Source: TMED88 sp964515335 (GTDB lineage Bacteria; Myxococcota_A; UBA9160; UBA4427). Taken from it: DNA of 64,000 nucleotides. Both the position numbers and the translations under genes were made by a program. Under the pieces are notes generated by a model, which did no database searches, was not told the DNA's origin, and worked only from the letters and a program-made list of their open reading frames with translations. Below, piece by piece: positions 1 to 8,958 of this stretch. The stretch covers positions 4,199-68,198 of the forward strand of contig CAZETS010000024.1 of assembly GCA_964515335.1 (NCBI GenBank). The letters run 5' to 3'. The first letter of the stretch is position 1; the number at the start of each line of letters is the position of its first letter.

Positions 1-2
1 GC

Positions 3-230
3 ATCTACTGCCACTCGCCCGAGCAGCTGCGCCTCGCCGAGGCGTCGCGCGACGCCTTCCAGGCGCAGCTCGAAGCGCGCGGATACGGCGCCATCACGAC
101 GGAGATCGTCGAGGCGCCGACGTTCTACTACGCCGAGGACTACCACCAGCAGTACCTGGCGAAGAACCCGGCCGGCTACTGCGGGCTCGGCGGAACCGGG
201 GTGAAGCTGCCCGAAGGCTGGCCCGCCTAG
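3..230 (+). CDS. msrA: Peptide-methionine (S)-S-oxide reductase, C-terminal part
   Basis: Only the last 75 residues lie in the window; the start and the catalytic GCFW region are off the left edge. The remaining part carries YYAEDYHQQYL and the near-terminal GYCGLGGTGV block, both typical of the MsrA C-terminus. The Cys in GYCG is in the position of a resolving Cys in many family members. MsrA reduces the S-epimer of methionine sulfoxide in oxidised proteins, with thioredoxin as reductant. The stop is followed 13 bp later by an aminotransferase gene on the same strand, so the two may be co-transcribed. Confidence 0.92.
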   Translation: MYCHSPEQLRLAEASRDAFQAQLEARGYGAITTEIVEAPTFYYAEDYHQQYLAKNPAGYCGLGGTGVKLPEGWPA

Positions 231-243
231 AGAGGAACGGACG

Positions 244-1230
244 ATGGAAATCATTCGCGCAGCCGAGATCATGGCGACGCATCCCGAGCACCAGCGTCTG
301 CCGCATCCCGACGACTACGCGCTCGGGGCCGCTTACAGCGCCGATCACTTCTGCCCGCTCGTCGAGGCGTCCGTTCCGATGATCGACTGCGGGTTCATGC
401 ACGCGGACGCGGTCTACGACGTCGTCAGCGTCAGCCGCGGTTCCTTCTTCCGTCTCGACCACCACCAGGACCGCTTCGCCCGGTCGTGCGCGGCGATCCG
501 GCTCGAGAATCCGATGAGTCGCGGCGAGGAGGCCGACATCCTCCACGAGATCGTGGCCCGTGCCGGTCTCAAGGACGCGTACGTGTGGTGGGCGGTGACG
601 CGCGGCCTGCCGCCGCTCGGCCGCAGCGACATGATCGACCCGAAGAAGTTCACACCGCGCTTCTACGCGTTTGCGTCCCCCTTCGTCTGGCTGGCCGACG
701 ACGATCAGCGGGCGCGCGGGCTCGACCTGGTGCTGTCGCGCGAGCGCGTGCGCATCTCGCCGCGCGCCGTCGACCCCACGGCGAAGAACTTTCACTGGCT
801 CGACATGCAGATGGCGCTCTTCGAGGCCGGCGACCGCGGCGGCGAGTGGGCGGTGCTGCCCGACGAGGACGGCTACCTCACCGAGGCCACCGGCGCGAAC
901 GCCTTCGTGGTGAGCGATGGCGTGGTGTTGACGCCCGACTCGGGCTGTCTCGAGGGCATCACGCGGAAGAGCGTCTTCGACCTCTGCGCCGAGCTCGGTG
1001 TCGCGAGCAAGGCGACGCGCATCCACCGCGACGAGCTGCGCGAGGCCGACGAGGTGTTCCTCAGCACGACCGCCGGCAGCATCATGCCGGCGCGCAGCAT
1101 CGACGGGCACCCCATCGGCGGGCGCGAGGGGCCGGGCGAGATCTCGGTGGCGCTGCACAACCGCTACTGGGAGCGCCGCTGGGAGGGCTGGGACGCCACC
1201 CCCGTGCGCTACGAACTCCCGCTGGGCTGA
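244..1230 (+). CDS. Class IV PLP aminotransferase (branched-chain/D-amino-acid type)
   Basis: A 328-residue fold-type IV aminotransferase. The probable Schiff-base lysine is K181 in DPTAKNFHWLD. It is followed 33 residues later by E214 in TEATGANAF and by the TPDSGCLEGITRKSV block that binds the cofactor phosphate in IlvE and D-amino-acid transaminases. The substrate cannot be read from sequence: branched-chain amino acid, D-alanine, aminodeoxychorismate and (R)-amine enzymes share this scaffold. A run of about 40 N-terminal residues precedes the usual start of the fold. AGAGAGGAACGG just upstream gives a good ribosome site for the ATG. It follows msrA by 13 bp. Confidence 0.85.
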   Translation: MEIIRAAEIMATHPEHQRLPHPDDYALGAAYSADHFCPLVEASVPMIDCGFMHADAVYDVVSVSRGSFFRLDHHQDRFARSCAAIRLENPMSRGEEADILHEIVARAGLKDAYVWWAVTRGLPPLGRSDMIDPKKFTPRFYAFASPFVWLADDDQRARGLDLVLSRERVRISPRAVDPTAKNFHWLDMQMALFEAGDRGGEWAVLPDEDGYLTEATGANAFVVSDGVVLTPDSGCLEGITRKSVFDLCAELGVASKATRIHRDELREADEVFLSTTAGSIMPARSIDGHPIGGREGPGEISVALHNRYWERRWEGWDATPVRYELPLG

Positions 1231-1260
1231 GCGCCGGATACGCGGTCGATGCGGCGTGCG

Positions 1261-2019
1261 CTATCGCGCGCCGAGGAAGACCTCGCGGAATCCGAAGTAC
1301 GCCCAGGCGTCCTTGAGGTTCGAGATCAGCTGTTTGACGGGTGACATCGACGGGTCGGTGACGAACTCCATCGTGAGCAGCACGCGCTCGCCGTCGCCCT
1401 CGGCCAGCGGCGTCGCCCGGTGCCACAGGCGGTCGCCGTCGAAGAGCACCATCGTGCCGGGCTTCAGCGCGAAGGCCGTCCTGACCGTCTCGCGATCGCG
1501 GTCACGGCGATACAGGTCGCACTCGAGCTTCACCGATTCGTTGCCCTTCAGGCAGAACAGCATCGTGAAGCGCCGGCCGCGGTAGAAGGACGTGTCGTAG
1601 TGCCAGCCGATGTGATCGCCGGGCTGGCTGTAGAAGTAGAGCGCGTAGGTGTGCTGATCGGCCGCCCGGCAGGGCACGAGTGTTTCGCCGGTGAGCTGCT
1701 CGACGAACTTCCAGAGCGGACGGCAGGCGTACACCGACCCGAACTGCGGAGCGAGCTCGTCGAGATTCGCCCGGCTGACGGCGCCGCCCTTCTTCTGTCC
1801 GGGCACGTAGTTGCGGTGGACGGCCGGCCGCAGCGTCTCGAGGGCCTCGGTCAGGTTCTCGAGCAGCGGCTTCGGGACGAAGTCCTCGACGAGCAGCAGG
1901 CAGTCCTGCTCCTCGAACGACTCGGACAGGTCGTGCGCCTTCAGGTCGGCCAGGCGGCTCGAGAATTCCCGCTCGATCTCCAGGCCCTGCGTCTCTTTCC
2001 CGTTCCCAACCGTCTCCAC
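1261..2019 (-). CDS. 2-oxoglutarate/Fe(II)-dependent oxygenase
   Basis: A 252-residue double-stranded beta-helix oxygenase of the prolyl 4-hydroxylase-like group. The iron triad is visible as H140 and D142 (GWHYDTSF) with distal H200 (LWHRATPL). R212 in ERVLLTMEF is the likely 2-oxoglutarate carboxylate anchor. An N-terminal stretch of about 40 residues is family-variable. I chose the GTG start because GGGGGACA lies about 5 bp ahead; an in-frame start further upstream would add an Arg-rich tail that looks non-coding. The substrate is unknown (protein side chain or small molecule). It is read away from the P450 gene to its right. Confidence 0.8.
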   Translation of the reverse strand: METVGNGKETQGLEIEREFSSRLADLKAHDLSESFEEQDCLLLVEDFVPKPLLENLTEALETLRPAVHRNYVPGQKKGGAVSRANLDELAPQFGSVYACRPLWKFVEQLTGETLVPCRAADQHTYALYFYSQPGDHIGWHYDTSFYRGRRFTMLFCLKGNESVKLECDLYRRDRDRETVRTAFALKPGTMVLFDGDRLWHRATPLAEGDGERVLLTMEFVTDPSMSPVKQLISNLKDAWAYFGFREVFLGAR

Positions 2020-2359
2020 GACTGTCCCCCGTGCCGGGCTCCACCTCCGGAGCCTCGTTCGGACGGCGCGCCGCCGTGACGGCCTCCGAACGGATCGGTC
2101 CCCGCCAGCGAAATGCGAGAGGCGTGCCAACGAATGCGGGCGCGTAGCGCCGGTCTTGCGCGCGCCCTGCCGGCGCCGGCGTCTCCGGAGTGGGGCGTGA
2201 GGCAGAGCGACAGTGGCGCGACGCCACAGTCACGGTGTGGCGTGGAGGTGCGGCGTCCGGTCTCCTGGCCCTCACCCGGTCGAGAGGCCGACGGCCGGCG
2301 GGCACGAATCGTGCGACTCTCGGTTGCATCCGCGAGCCGCCAGAGCCCAGGAGTCCCCG
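2020..2359. other. Divergent intergenic region (2OG oxygenase / P450)
   Basis: This 340-bp gap separates the divergent oxygenase and P450 genes, so it should hold two promoters, but I see no convincing sigma70 hexamers. One structured spot is a perfect 6-bp inverted repeat, GTGGCG-CGA-CGCCAC at 2213-2227, which could be an operator or just GC-rich chance. CAGGAG at 2346-2351 is the ribosome site for the P450. Open frames here have shadow-like composition, and I find no gene. Confidence 0.4.
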
Positions 2360-3592
2360 ATGTCCTTGCCCGACCCGCTTCGATTGATCGATCCGTCCGC
2401 CTACGCGGAGCACGGCTATCCCTGGGCCGAGTGGGCGCAGCTGCGCCGCGACGCGCCGGTCCAGCATTTCGATCCGTCCGGCTGGCCGGCCTTCTGGGCG
2501 ATCACGCGGCACGAGCAGATCGTCGAGGTGTCCAAGCAGCCCGAGCTGTTCCTCAACGAGCCGGGCATGACGATGGTGCCCCTGCGAGACGACGCCGAGC
2601 CGGCCTCGCCGCCCATCCGGACGATCATCAACATGGATCCGCCCCAGCACCGCGAGTACCGCAAGGTGGTGGCGCCCTTCTTCACGCCGCGGGCGGTGAA
2701 CTCGCTGCAGGGCCTGGTCGAGGACACCGCGCGGTCGCTGGTCGACGGGCTCGGCGAGGAGGGCGAGTGCGACTTCATCACCCGGGTCGCGTCCATCCAC
2801 CCGCTCAAGGTGATCTGCCGGATCCTGGGCGTGCCCGAGTCGGACGAGCCGTTCGTCCTGAAGCTCACCAACGAGCTGTTCGGCAACGCCGATCCCGAGT
2901 TCCAGCGCGACCCCGACCGCCGGGAGGGCATCCGGTCGCTGTTCATCGACTTCTGGAACTACTTCAGCGAGATCATGACCGATCGCCGCGAGAATCCCCG
3001 CGAAGACCTCGCCAGCGTCATCGCCAACGCCCGGGTCGGGGGCGAGCCGATGGGCGAGCTCGAGACGATGGGTTACTGCCTGATCACCTTCACCGCGGGT
3101 CACGAGACGACGCGAGGCTCGATCGGCGGCGGACTGCAGGCGCTGATCGACCACCCCGATCAGCTGGAGCGCTGGGCGAGCGAGCCGTTGCTCACGCCGT
3201 CCGCGATCGACGAGATCGTCCGCTACGTGACGCCCGTCAACCACATGGTGCGGACCGCCCGGGAGGACTACCTGCTCGCCGGCCAGAAGATCCGCGCCGG
3301 CGACAAGCTCGTGCTCTTCTACGCATCGGCCAATCGCGACGAGGCCGTCTTCGACGACCCGGAAACGCTCCGGCTCGACCGCAGCCCGAACCGCCACCTC
3401 GGCTTCGGGATCGGAGAGCACTACTGCGTGGGGGCAAACCTCGCCCGCATGACGAGCGGCACGCTCTTCCGCGAGCTCACGAGTCGACTCGAGGCCGTCG
3501 AGCCGGCCGGAGCTTTCGAGCGCACGGCCTCGAACCTGGTGCCCGGGCTCAAGCACATGCCGATCCGCTACCGGGTGCGCCCGGCCGCTTAG
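2360..3592 (+). CDS. Cytochrome P450
   Basis: A complete bacterial class I P450 of 410 residues. The I-helix oxygen-activation motif is AGHETT (246-251), the K-helix ExxR is E285-R288, and the heme loop FGIGEHYCVG places the thiolate at C356. The NMDPPQHREYRKVV segment is the usual C-helix region. The ATG has CAGGAG 8 bp upstream and gives the normal length. The overall pattern resembles bacterial steroid and terpene hydroxylases (CYP124/125/142-like), but substrate assignment is inference. No ferredoxin or reductase gene is adjacent, so it must borrow electrons from elsewhere. It fits the lipid-oxidation flavour of the right half of the window. Confidence 0.93.
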   Translation: MSLPDPLRLIDPSAYAEHGYPWAEWAQLRRDAPVQHFDPSGWPAFWAITRHEQIVEVSKQPELFLNEPGMTMVPLRDDAEPASPPIRTIINMDPPQHREYRKVVAPFFTPRAVNSLQGLVEDTARSLVDGLGEEGECDFITRVASIHPLKVICRILGVPESDEPFVLKLTNELFGNADPEFQRDPDRREGIRSLFIDFWNYFSEIMTDRRENPREDLASVIANARVGGEPMGELETMGYCLITFTAGHETTRGSIGGGLQALIDHPDQLERWASEPLLTPSAIDEIVRYVTPVNHMVRTAREDYLLAGQKIRAGDKLVLFYASANRDEAVFDDPETLRLDRSPNRHLGFGIGEHYCVGANLARMTSGTLFRELTSRLEAVEPAGAFERTASNLVPGLKHMPIRYRVRPAA

Positions 3593-3668
3593 CGGCGCCG
3601 CGACGCTCTCCCGGGCTCCGGCCAATCATCGTCACCAGCCGTCGCCGGGCGGGCCGCGCCGAGGGTGG

Positions 3669-3932
3669 TCAGGGCTCGCGCAGGGAGCGCGAGGCGACGA
3701 TGTTGATCGTCTCGCTCTCGGTCTCGTAGAAGATCTTCGCCTCGCCCGACTCGAGTTGGCCCATCAGGCCGGCGACCTTCTCTTCGAGGCTGCGTTCGCG
3801 CGCCCCGTAGTCGGTGCCGTCGCGCGTCACGAATTCCTCGGCGAGGTTGCGCAGGGTCTCGGGCGCCAGCGAGTCGAAGGGCACCTCGATGGCGCTCTCG
3901 GCCGGGGGATCGTTCGGATCGTCGTGCGTCAT
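3669..3932 (-). CDS. yheU: YheU/UPF0270 family small protein
   Basis: An 87-residue cytoplasmic protein. The core from about residue 17, IEVPFDSLAPETLRNLAEEF and then TRDGTDYG and LEEKVAGLMGQLESGEA, matches the conserved UPF0270 (YheU) layout, and the C-terminal ETINIVASR strand is also typical. The first 15 residues are an acidic extension. Family function is not established. GGAGCAAGCG precedes the ATG. It lies alone between the P450 and a yaiI-like gene and is read towards the P450. Confidence 0.8.
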   Translation of the reverse strand: MTHDDPNDPPAESAIEVPFDSLAPETLRNLAEEFVTRDGTDYGARERSLEEKVAGLMGQLESGEAKIFYETESETINIVASRSLREP

Positions 3933-4042
3933 CGCTTGCTCCGCCCCCGACCGTATCCCGCCGGGCCTCTCGTCGCGAGCCCGCCACCCGCCGGGGTGAC
4001 CTTCGGCGCTACCGTGCGGGTCCGGCCGGGGAGGGCCACGAC

Positions 4043-4495
4043 CTGATCGAGATCTTCGTGGATGGCGATGCCTGTCCGGTCAAGGACGAGACCTACGCGG
4101 TCGCCGCCCGCCACGGCGTGCCGGTCGCCCTGGTCGCGAACGCTCGCCAGACCGTGCCCCACGACCTCGGCGTCGAGATGGTCGTGGTCGAGCAGGGTCC
4201 GGATGCGGCCGACGACTGGATCGTCGCCAACGTTCGGCCGGGCGACGTGGTGGTCACCGCCGACCTTCCGCTCGCGAGTCGTTGTCTCGAATTCGGGGCG
4301 CGTGCTCTCTCGCCGAGCGGGCGGGTCTTCACCGACGACTCCATCGGCGGACTGGTCGCGACGCGCAACCTCAAGGCCGACCTGCGCGGAGCGGGCGTGG
4401 TCTCCGGCGGCCCCCCGCCGCTTTCGGCCCGGGATCGCTCGCGCTTCCAGGCGAAGCTCGACGAGCTCGTCCGGCTGGGGCTGCGCGAGGCCTGA
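4043..4495 (+). CDS. yaiI: YaiI/YqxD (UPF0178) family protein
   Basis: A PIN-like-fold UPF0178 protein. Family members begin with a strand leading into VDADACP; here the frame reads IEIFVDGDACPV. A GTG at 4058 would cut off that first strand. CTG at 4043 keeps it, has GGGGAGG 8 bp upstream, and gives 150 residues, the normal family length, so I prefer CTG as a rare start. Later conserved blocks are VVTADLPLA and the GRVFTDDSIGGL loop. The biochemical role is unproven; nuclease activity has been suggested from the fold. It is read away from yheU. Confidence 0.8.
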   Translation: MIEIFVDGDACPVKDETYAVAARHGVPVALVANARQTVPHDLGVEMVVVEQGPDAADDWIVANVRPGDVVVTADLPLASRCLEFGARALSPSGRVFTDDSIGGLVATRNLKADLRGAGVVSGGPPPLSARDRSRFQAKLDELVRLGLREA

Positions 4496-4539
4496 GGGCC
4501 GGCCGGCGCGCGTCCGCCGGGCGGCCGCGCGCCGGGCCC

Positions 4540-5349
4540 TCAGTCGAGGTACATGCCCCCGTTCGCCGCGAAGACCTGACCCGTCGTGAAGCCCGAGAGC
4601 TTCGGATCGGCGATGCCGGCCACCGTCGCCGCCATCTGCTCGGGCTCGCACAGCCGGCCGACGAGCAGGCCGCGCTCCATCGCCGCGATGCCCTGCTCGG
4701 GCACCTTGGCGAGCATCGGCGTTCTCACGGGGCCGGGCGCGACTGCGTTCGCGCGCACTCCGTAGCCCGCGAACTCGAGGGCCGTCGTCTTGGTCATCGA
4801 CTCGATGGCCCCCTTGGCGGCCGTGTAGTCGATCTGGCCCACGTTGCCCGTGCGCGCACTCACCGACGAGAAGTTGACGATGAAGCGGTTTACGCCATCG
4901 CGCAGCGGCGCGTTGTCGTTCTGCTTGAAGAGCGGGTGCCAGTGCTGGGCGGCCGCCTCCCGCGTGAAAAGGAAGGTGCCGTGTACGTGCACCGCCATCA
5001 CGAACTTGAAGTCGTCGAAGGACTTCTTGGAGATGCGGGCATCCCGCGTGACGCCGGCGACGTTCACCACTCCGTTGATGCAGCCGCTCGCCTCGAGGAC
5101 CGTGGCGACCGCGCGCTGTACGTCGGCTTCCTCGCTTACGTTCGCGGCGACGATCAGGGGCTCGACGGAAGCGTCACCGCTGATCTCCGCACGCGCTTCC
5201 TCGAGGCGGCCGGCGTCGAGATCGACCATCGCGACCTGCGCGCCGTGCCGCGCGAGCACGGCCGCGACCGCCTGGCCGATGCCCTGGGCGCTGCCCGTCA
5301 CGATGTGGGTCTCGCCGAGGAACGCGCCTTCGCGCAGGACGGCATCCAT
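4540..5349 (-). CDS. Short-chain dehydrogenase/reductase (SDR)
   Basis: A classical SDR of 269 residues. The cofactor loop is TGSAQGIGQ near residue 18. MVDLDAG follows strand 2, where the Asp favours NAD(H). The catalytic Ser lies in NFSSVSA and the Tyr/Lys pair in YTAAKGA. The later VAPGPVRTPM segment is the usual post-catalytic loop. AAGGAG 9 bp ahead of the chosen ATG fixes the start; an in-frame alternative 57 bp upstream has no such site. The substrate is undetermined; resemblance to FabG-like and hydroxysteroid dehydrogenases is general. Confidence 0.88.
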   Translation of the reverse strand: MDAVLREGAFLGETHIVTGSAQGIGQAVAAVLARHGAQVAMVDLDAGRLEEARAEISGDASVEPLIVAANVSEEADVQRAVATVLEASGCINGVVNVAGVTRDARISKKSFDDFKFVMAVHVHGTFLFTREAAAQHWHPLFKQNDNAPLRDGVNRFIVNFSSVSARTGNVGQIDYTAAKGAIESMTKTTALEFAGYGVRANAVAPGPVRTPMLAKVPEQGIAAMERGLLVGRLCEPEQMAATVAGIADPKLSGFTTGQVFAANGGMYLD

Positions 5350-5440
5350 GTAGGGTCTCCTTGGTTGGGGGGCGGGAGTGTCGCGGGTGAGACCCGCCCC
5401 GGTCAAGCGGCGGGGCCCGGGCGGCCGCGGGTCGCCGGAT

Positions 5441-6274
5441 TCAGTGGAACGCCGCGTGGGCCGTGCTGGCCAGCAGCCAGGTCGATTCGAGGCCCGCCTC
5501 GCGAAGCGGCATGGCGGCCTGGTAGCGGGGGTCGGCCAGCATGCCGATGAAGTGGGCGCGCGAGGGATACTCGACCGCGACGAACTCGTTCCACGGCTCG
5601 TCCGCGTCGGCGGCCAGTGGCCGGAGCGTTCGCGTCCTGTAGCGGATGCGGCCGCCGAGCCGGGCGATCAGCGGGACGGCCGCGCGTCCGTAGGCCGCGT
5701 AGGCGGCCTCGCCCGACGGCGCGGCGGCTTCGCCTGCTCGATTCGCTGGCCGGTAGCGCAGGAAATTCAGCATCACGACGCGGCCGTCGCGCTCGGCCGC
5801 GAGCAGGGCGGCGAGCTGCTCGGCATCCGGGTCGTTGGCGCTGCCCGTCGGCATCTCGCCCAGGCCGGCCGGCGCGGCGTCCCGAGTCGGCTCGGGGGCT
5901 CCGCCGCGCAGCCGCCAGGCGGCGAAGGCGCAGCGCACGGCGAAGCGTTGCCAGCCGGGCCACGGTCGACCGGCGAACGTCGCCAGCTCGCTCACGAAGG
6001 TCTCGGGCTGCCACTCGTTTCGCAGGGCGAGGGCGCGCGCGCAGGCCTCGCCGGTCGGAAGCTCGCTGATGATCACCTCTTCGAAGCGCTCGGCGCCCCG
6101 GCCGGCGATCTGCTGGTCGATCGTACTGCCCCACACGACGCGGCCGCCGACGCGACCCGCGACGTCCCGCATCAGCGTGGGAAAGGCGAGCCGGGCCTCG
6201 TGGCTCGGGCAACGCACCAGGTCGACGAGGGCAACGGGCCCGACTGCGGGCAGCACGGAGAAGGCATCCTGCAT
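5441..6274 (-). CDS. DUF1330-like dimeric alpha-beta barrel protein
   Basis: A 277-residue protein with two ferredoxin-like modules. The second (from about residue 160) has VVMLNFLRYRP and VAVEYPSRAHFIGMLADPRY, the typical DUF1330/EthD-like pattern for small dimeric barrels. The first half looks like a diverged copy containing VALVDLVRCPS and EEVIISELPT. No catalytic function is established for DUF1330. The chosen ATG starts at the first beta strand; upstream in-frame sequence is GC-rich and lacks protein-like composition. It is divergent from the TetR gene across about 200 bp, so it is a plausible target of that regulator. Confidence 0.6.
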   Translation of the reverse strand: MQDAFSVLPAVGPVALVDLVRCPSHEARLAFPTLMRDVAGRVGGRVVWGSTIDQQIAGRGAERFEEVIISELPTGEACARALALRNEWQPETFVSELATFAGRPWPGWQRFAVRCAFAAWRLRGGAPEPTRDAAPAGLGEMPTGSANDPDAEQLAALLAAERDGRVVMLNFLRYRPANRAGEAAAPSGEAAYAAYGRAAVPLIARLGGRIRYRTRTLRPLAADADEPWNEFVAVEYPSRAHFIGMLADPRYQAAMPLREAGLESTWLLASTAHAAFH

Positions 6275-6470
6275 TGCGCGACCCAGGCTATCACGGCAGC
6301 CGGCGGCGTCAGCCGCGATTGGGATCCGACTCGACCGATCGGCGCGTCCGACGATCCTCGTGCCGCCCGGGGGGGCGCGGCGACCTCCGCGGTTGCCCGA
6401 ACCGCCCGCTTCCTCGATGCTCTTGCCGGGTCGCAGCGAGCCCGCATCGCCGGAACGGAGCCCGACACGC

Positions 6471-7073
6471 ATGGCAGTTGAGCAGCTGAGCGGCAAGGCG
6501 GCCACCCAGGAGCGGATCCTGGTGGCGGCGATGGAGCTCTTCCTGACGAAGGGCTACGAGCAGACCACTGTGGCCGAGGTGGCCGACCTCGGCGGCGTGA
6601 GCCGCGCGACGGTCTTCTGGCACTTCAGCGACAAGGCCAGCCTGTTTCGCGAGGCCTTCAACCGGCTCGTCGAGCCGTTCCGCGAGTCGCTCGAGCGCAG
6701 CTTCGACGAGCTCGAGCCCGAGAAGCAGCTGCAAGAGCAGCTCGCGACGTATCGCGCCTACACGTCGCAGCACCGCGAGGCCGTCGAGGCGTTCATCCGC
6801 TGGGCCATGGAAGCGCCGGCGTTCCGGGAATGGCTGATCACCACGCTGCTCGACCTGCACCAGCGCTTCACCGGCGCGCTGACCGAGATCATCGCGGAGA
6901 TCGTGCCGCCCGATCAGGACTCGGAGGCCATCGCGACCGGCCTGGTGGTGCTGCTCGACGGCGACTACTTCCTCTCGTGGTTCGACACCTCGGCGCGTCG
7001 ATCCGAGGAGCGCAGCCGCGCGGTCGACGCCTACCTGGCCATGATTCCCCGGCGCGTCAAGGCGAAAACCTGA
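6471..7073 (+). CDS. TetR/AcrR family transcriptional regulator
   Basis: A 200-residue repressor-type protein. The N-terminal helix-turn-helix spans about residues 10-55, with RILVAAMELFLTKGYEQTTV, VADLGGVSRATVFWHF and SDKASLFREAF. The C-terminal ligand domain is all-helical and too variable to name the inducer. ATG at 6471 follows GGAG by 10 bp. It is divergent from the DUF1330-like gene and convergent with the acyl-CoA dehydrogenase to the right; either could be regulated. A fatty-acyl ligand is possible given the neighbour but is inference. Confidence 0.88.
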   Translation: MAVEQLSGKAATQERILVAAMELFLTKGYEQTTVAEVADLGGVSRATVFWHFSDKASLFREAFNRLVEPFRESLERSFDELEPEKQLQEQLATYRAYTSQHREAVEAFIRWAMEAPAFREWLITTLLDLHQRFTGALTEIIAEIVPPDQDSEAIATGLVVLLDGDYFLSWFDTSARRSEERSRAVDAYLAMIPRRVKAKT

Positions 7074-7130
7074 AAGAGCGGGCCCGCTTCCGTTCGCCGG
7101 AAGCGGGGCATCCGCGGCGACGGCTCCGGG

Positions 7131-8864
7131 CTACTCGTTCAGCGCGATGATCGCCGAGCAGCGGTCGAGGCGGTCCGACGATCCCTCCTTGATGCGCCGG
7201 CAGCGGCTTTCGAGGTCGACCATGCGGCGGTTGATCCACGACGCGGCGAGGTCGAGGCGGCGCTCGTCGGCGCGCGCCTGGCTCAGCAGCTCGGCGCCGA
7301 CGATCACGCTGCTCACGACCTCGGCGAGGCTCTCGGCCGCCATCAGCGCGTAGCCCATGTCGGCCATCAGCGCGCTCGAGGCGTCGAGGATGAGCTGCAT
7401 GCCTTCGAGCACCTTGTCGGCGAAGGGGCGTAGATCCGGGTCGTCGAAGCCCTTGAGCTCGGCTTCGAGGTTCTCGAAGACGATCGAGAGGGCGCCCTTG
7501 CCGATCTCCTTCAGCGCGAAGGACACCTGGATCTCCGAGGTGCCCTCGTAGATGGTGGTGATGATGGCGTCGGCGTGCAGCTTGCCCACCTCGGACTCGG
7601 CCATGAAGCCGAGGCCCCCGTGCACCTGGATGGCGTCGCGGGTGATCGAATCCGCCGCTTCGGTGGCCATGTACTTCGACAGCGGTGTCAGCAGGCGGAT
7701 GCGGGTCTCGTTGCGCTCGCGTTCGCGCTCCATGTCGGCGCGGTCGGTGTCGGAGAGCCCGGGCGCGCCGCGCTCGAAGGCCCGGTCGATGGCCCGGTTG
7801 CGGTCGATCAGCATGCAGGCCCGGTAGAGCAGGGCGCGGCCGCCTTCGAGGGCCAGCGTCATGCGCGCGAGCTTGTCCTTCATGAGCGGCTGGTCGGCGA
7901 TCGGCACGCCGAACTGCACGCGCTCGCGCGCGTAGGCGATGGCGGTCGAGAGCGCTGCCTCGCCGATCCCGATGCCCTGGGCGGCGACGCCGAGACGCGC
8001 GTTGTTCATCAGGCTGAGCATCGCCTTGAAGCCCTCGCCCTGCTTGCCGATCCGGTAGCCCTCGGCCTCTTCGAAGCGGACGGCCGCCGTGGGCGAGCCG
8101 TGGATGCCGAGCTTCTCTTCGAGGCGCGTGACCTCGACGGGGTTGCGCGTGCCGTCGGGCAGGGTCCTGGGAACGATGTAGAGCGAGAGGCCGCGCGTCG
8201 TGCCCTTCGACTGCTCGAAGGTTTCGTCGTCGCGGGCGAGCACGAGGTGGATCTCGGATCCGCCGTTGGTGATGAAGATCTTGCCGCCGGTCACGAAGCA
8301 GCGCCCGTCGTCGCGCTCGACGGCTCGCGTGGTGATCTGTCCGAGGTCCGAGCCGGCCTGGGGCTCGGTGAGGTCCATCGCGCCCATCAGCTCGCCGGAC
8401 GCCATGCGGGGCAGGTATCGCTGCTTGAGCTCCTCGGAGGCGAACTCCTGGATGTCATCGGCGACGCCCGCCTGCAGGCCGATCATCGTCATCAGGCCCG
8501 CGTCGGCCCGCGCGATCATCTGAAGCAGCAGGTTTGCGACGAAGGCCGGCAGGTCGAAGCCGCCGTACTCCTCGCGCACCCCGAAGCTGATGAGTCCGGC
8601 CTCGCGGATGCGCTCGTAGGCGTCGGTGATGTGCTTGGGCGGAACGACGGCGCCGTCGACGAGTTTCGCCTCCTCGGCCCAGCCGGGACGCGTCGTCTCC
8701 TCGATCTCGGCGCAGAGCTGCGCGGCCGTCTCGACGACGGAGAAGAGCGCTTCGCTCTCGGATTCCGGATCGCAGTCGGCGCCCTTCGACCACTCGAAGT
8801 ACGAGTCCCAGTCGACCAGGTGCTCGAAGTACAACCGGACGGCATCACCGAGATAGGCGCTCAT
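7131..8864 (-). CDS. Large acyl-CoA dehydrogenase (DmdC-like)
   Basis: A 577-residue flavoprotein of the long acyl-CoA dehydrogenase type with an extra C-terminal helical domain, as in DmdC and related enzymes. Visible signatures are AMDLTEPQAGSDL (flavin contacts), KIFITNGGSEIHL, the helix VQVHGG-type segment IQVHGGLGFMAES, and IYEGTSEIQ with the Glu of the usual catalytic-base position. The reaction is alpha,beta-dehydrogenation of an acyl-CoA, passing electrons to ETF. The ATG at 8864 has GGAGG upstream. A perfect 7-3-7 palindrome lies about 80 bp before the start and may be its operator. The exact acyl chain is unknown. Confidence 0.9.
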   Translation of the reverse strand: MSAYLGDAVRLYFEHLVDWDSYFEWSKGADCDPESESEALFSVVETAAQLCAEIEETTRPGWAEEAKLVDGAVVPPKHITDAYERIREAGLISFGVREEYGGFDLPAFVANLLLQMIARADAGLMTMIGLQAGVADDIQEFASEELKQRYLPRMASGELMGAMDLTEPQAGSDLGQITTRAVERDDGRCFVTGGKIFITNGGSEIHLVLARDDETFEQSKGTTRGLSLYIVPRTLPDGTRNPVEVTRLEEKLGIHGSPTAAVRFEEAEGYRIGKQGEGFKAMLSLMNNARLGVAAQGIGIGEAALSTAIAYARERVQFGVPIADQPLMKDKLARMTLALEGGRALLYRACMLIDRNRAIDRAFERGAPGLSDTDRADMERERERNETRIRLLTPLSKYMATEAADSITRDAIQVHGGLGFMAESEVGKLHADAIITTIYEGTSEIQVSFALKEIGKGALSIVFENLEAELKGFDDPDLRPFADKVLEGMQLILDASSALMADMGYALMAAESLAEVVSSVIVGAELLSQARADERRLDLAASWINRRMVDLESRCRRIKEGSSDRLDRCSAIIALNE

Positions 8865-8941
8865 GGCACGCATCCTCCACGGGCACGACGCCACGGATGG
8901 CTGGCGATTGGCAGGAGCCCTCTCCCGCCTCGTGCCCGTTC

Positions 8942-8958
8942 ACGTATCGGAGATACGT
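8942..8958. promoter_or_regulatory. Perfect 7-3-7 palindrome upstream of acyl-CoA dehydrogenase
   Basis: ACGTATC-GGA-GATACGT is an exact inverted repeat 78-94 bp upstream of the dehydrogenase start. It is AT-richer than its surroundings and of the size bound by dimeric repressors. Which protein binds it is unknown; the TetR product encoded at 6471-7073 is one candidate. Confidence 0.45.

Noticed and set aside
1502..3625. Very long open frame antisense to the P450 gene
   Set aside because: High GC produces long stop-free antisense frames; this one is Arg/Ala/Pro/Gly-rich without motifs, while the plus-strand P450 has a full set of catalytic motifs.
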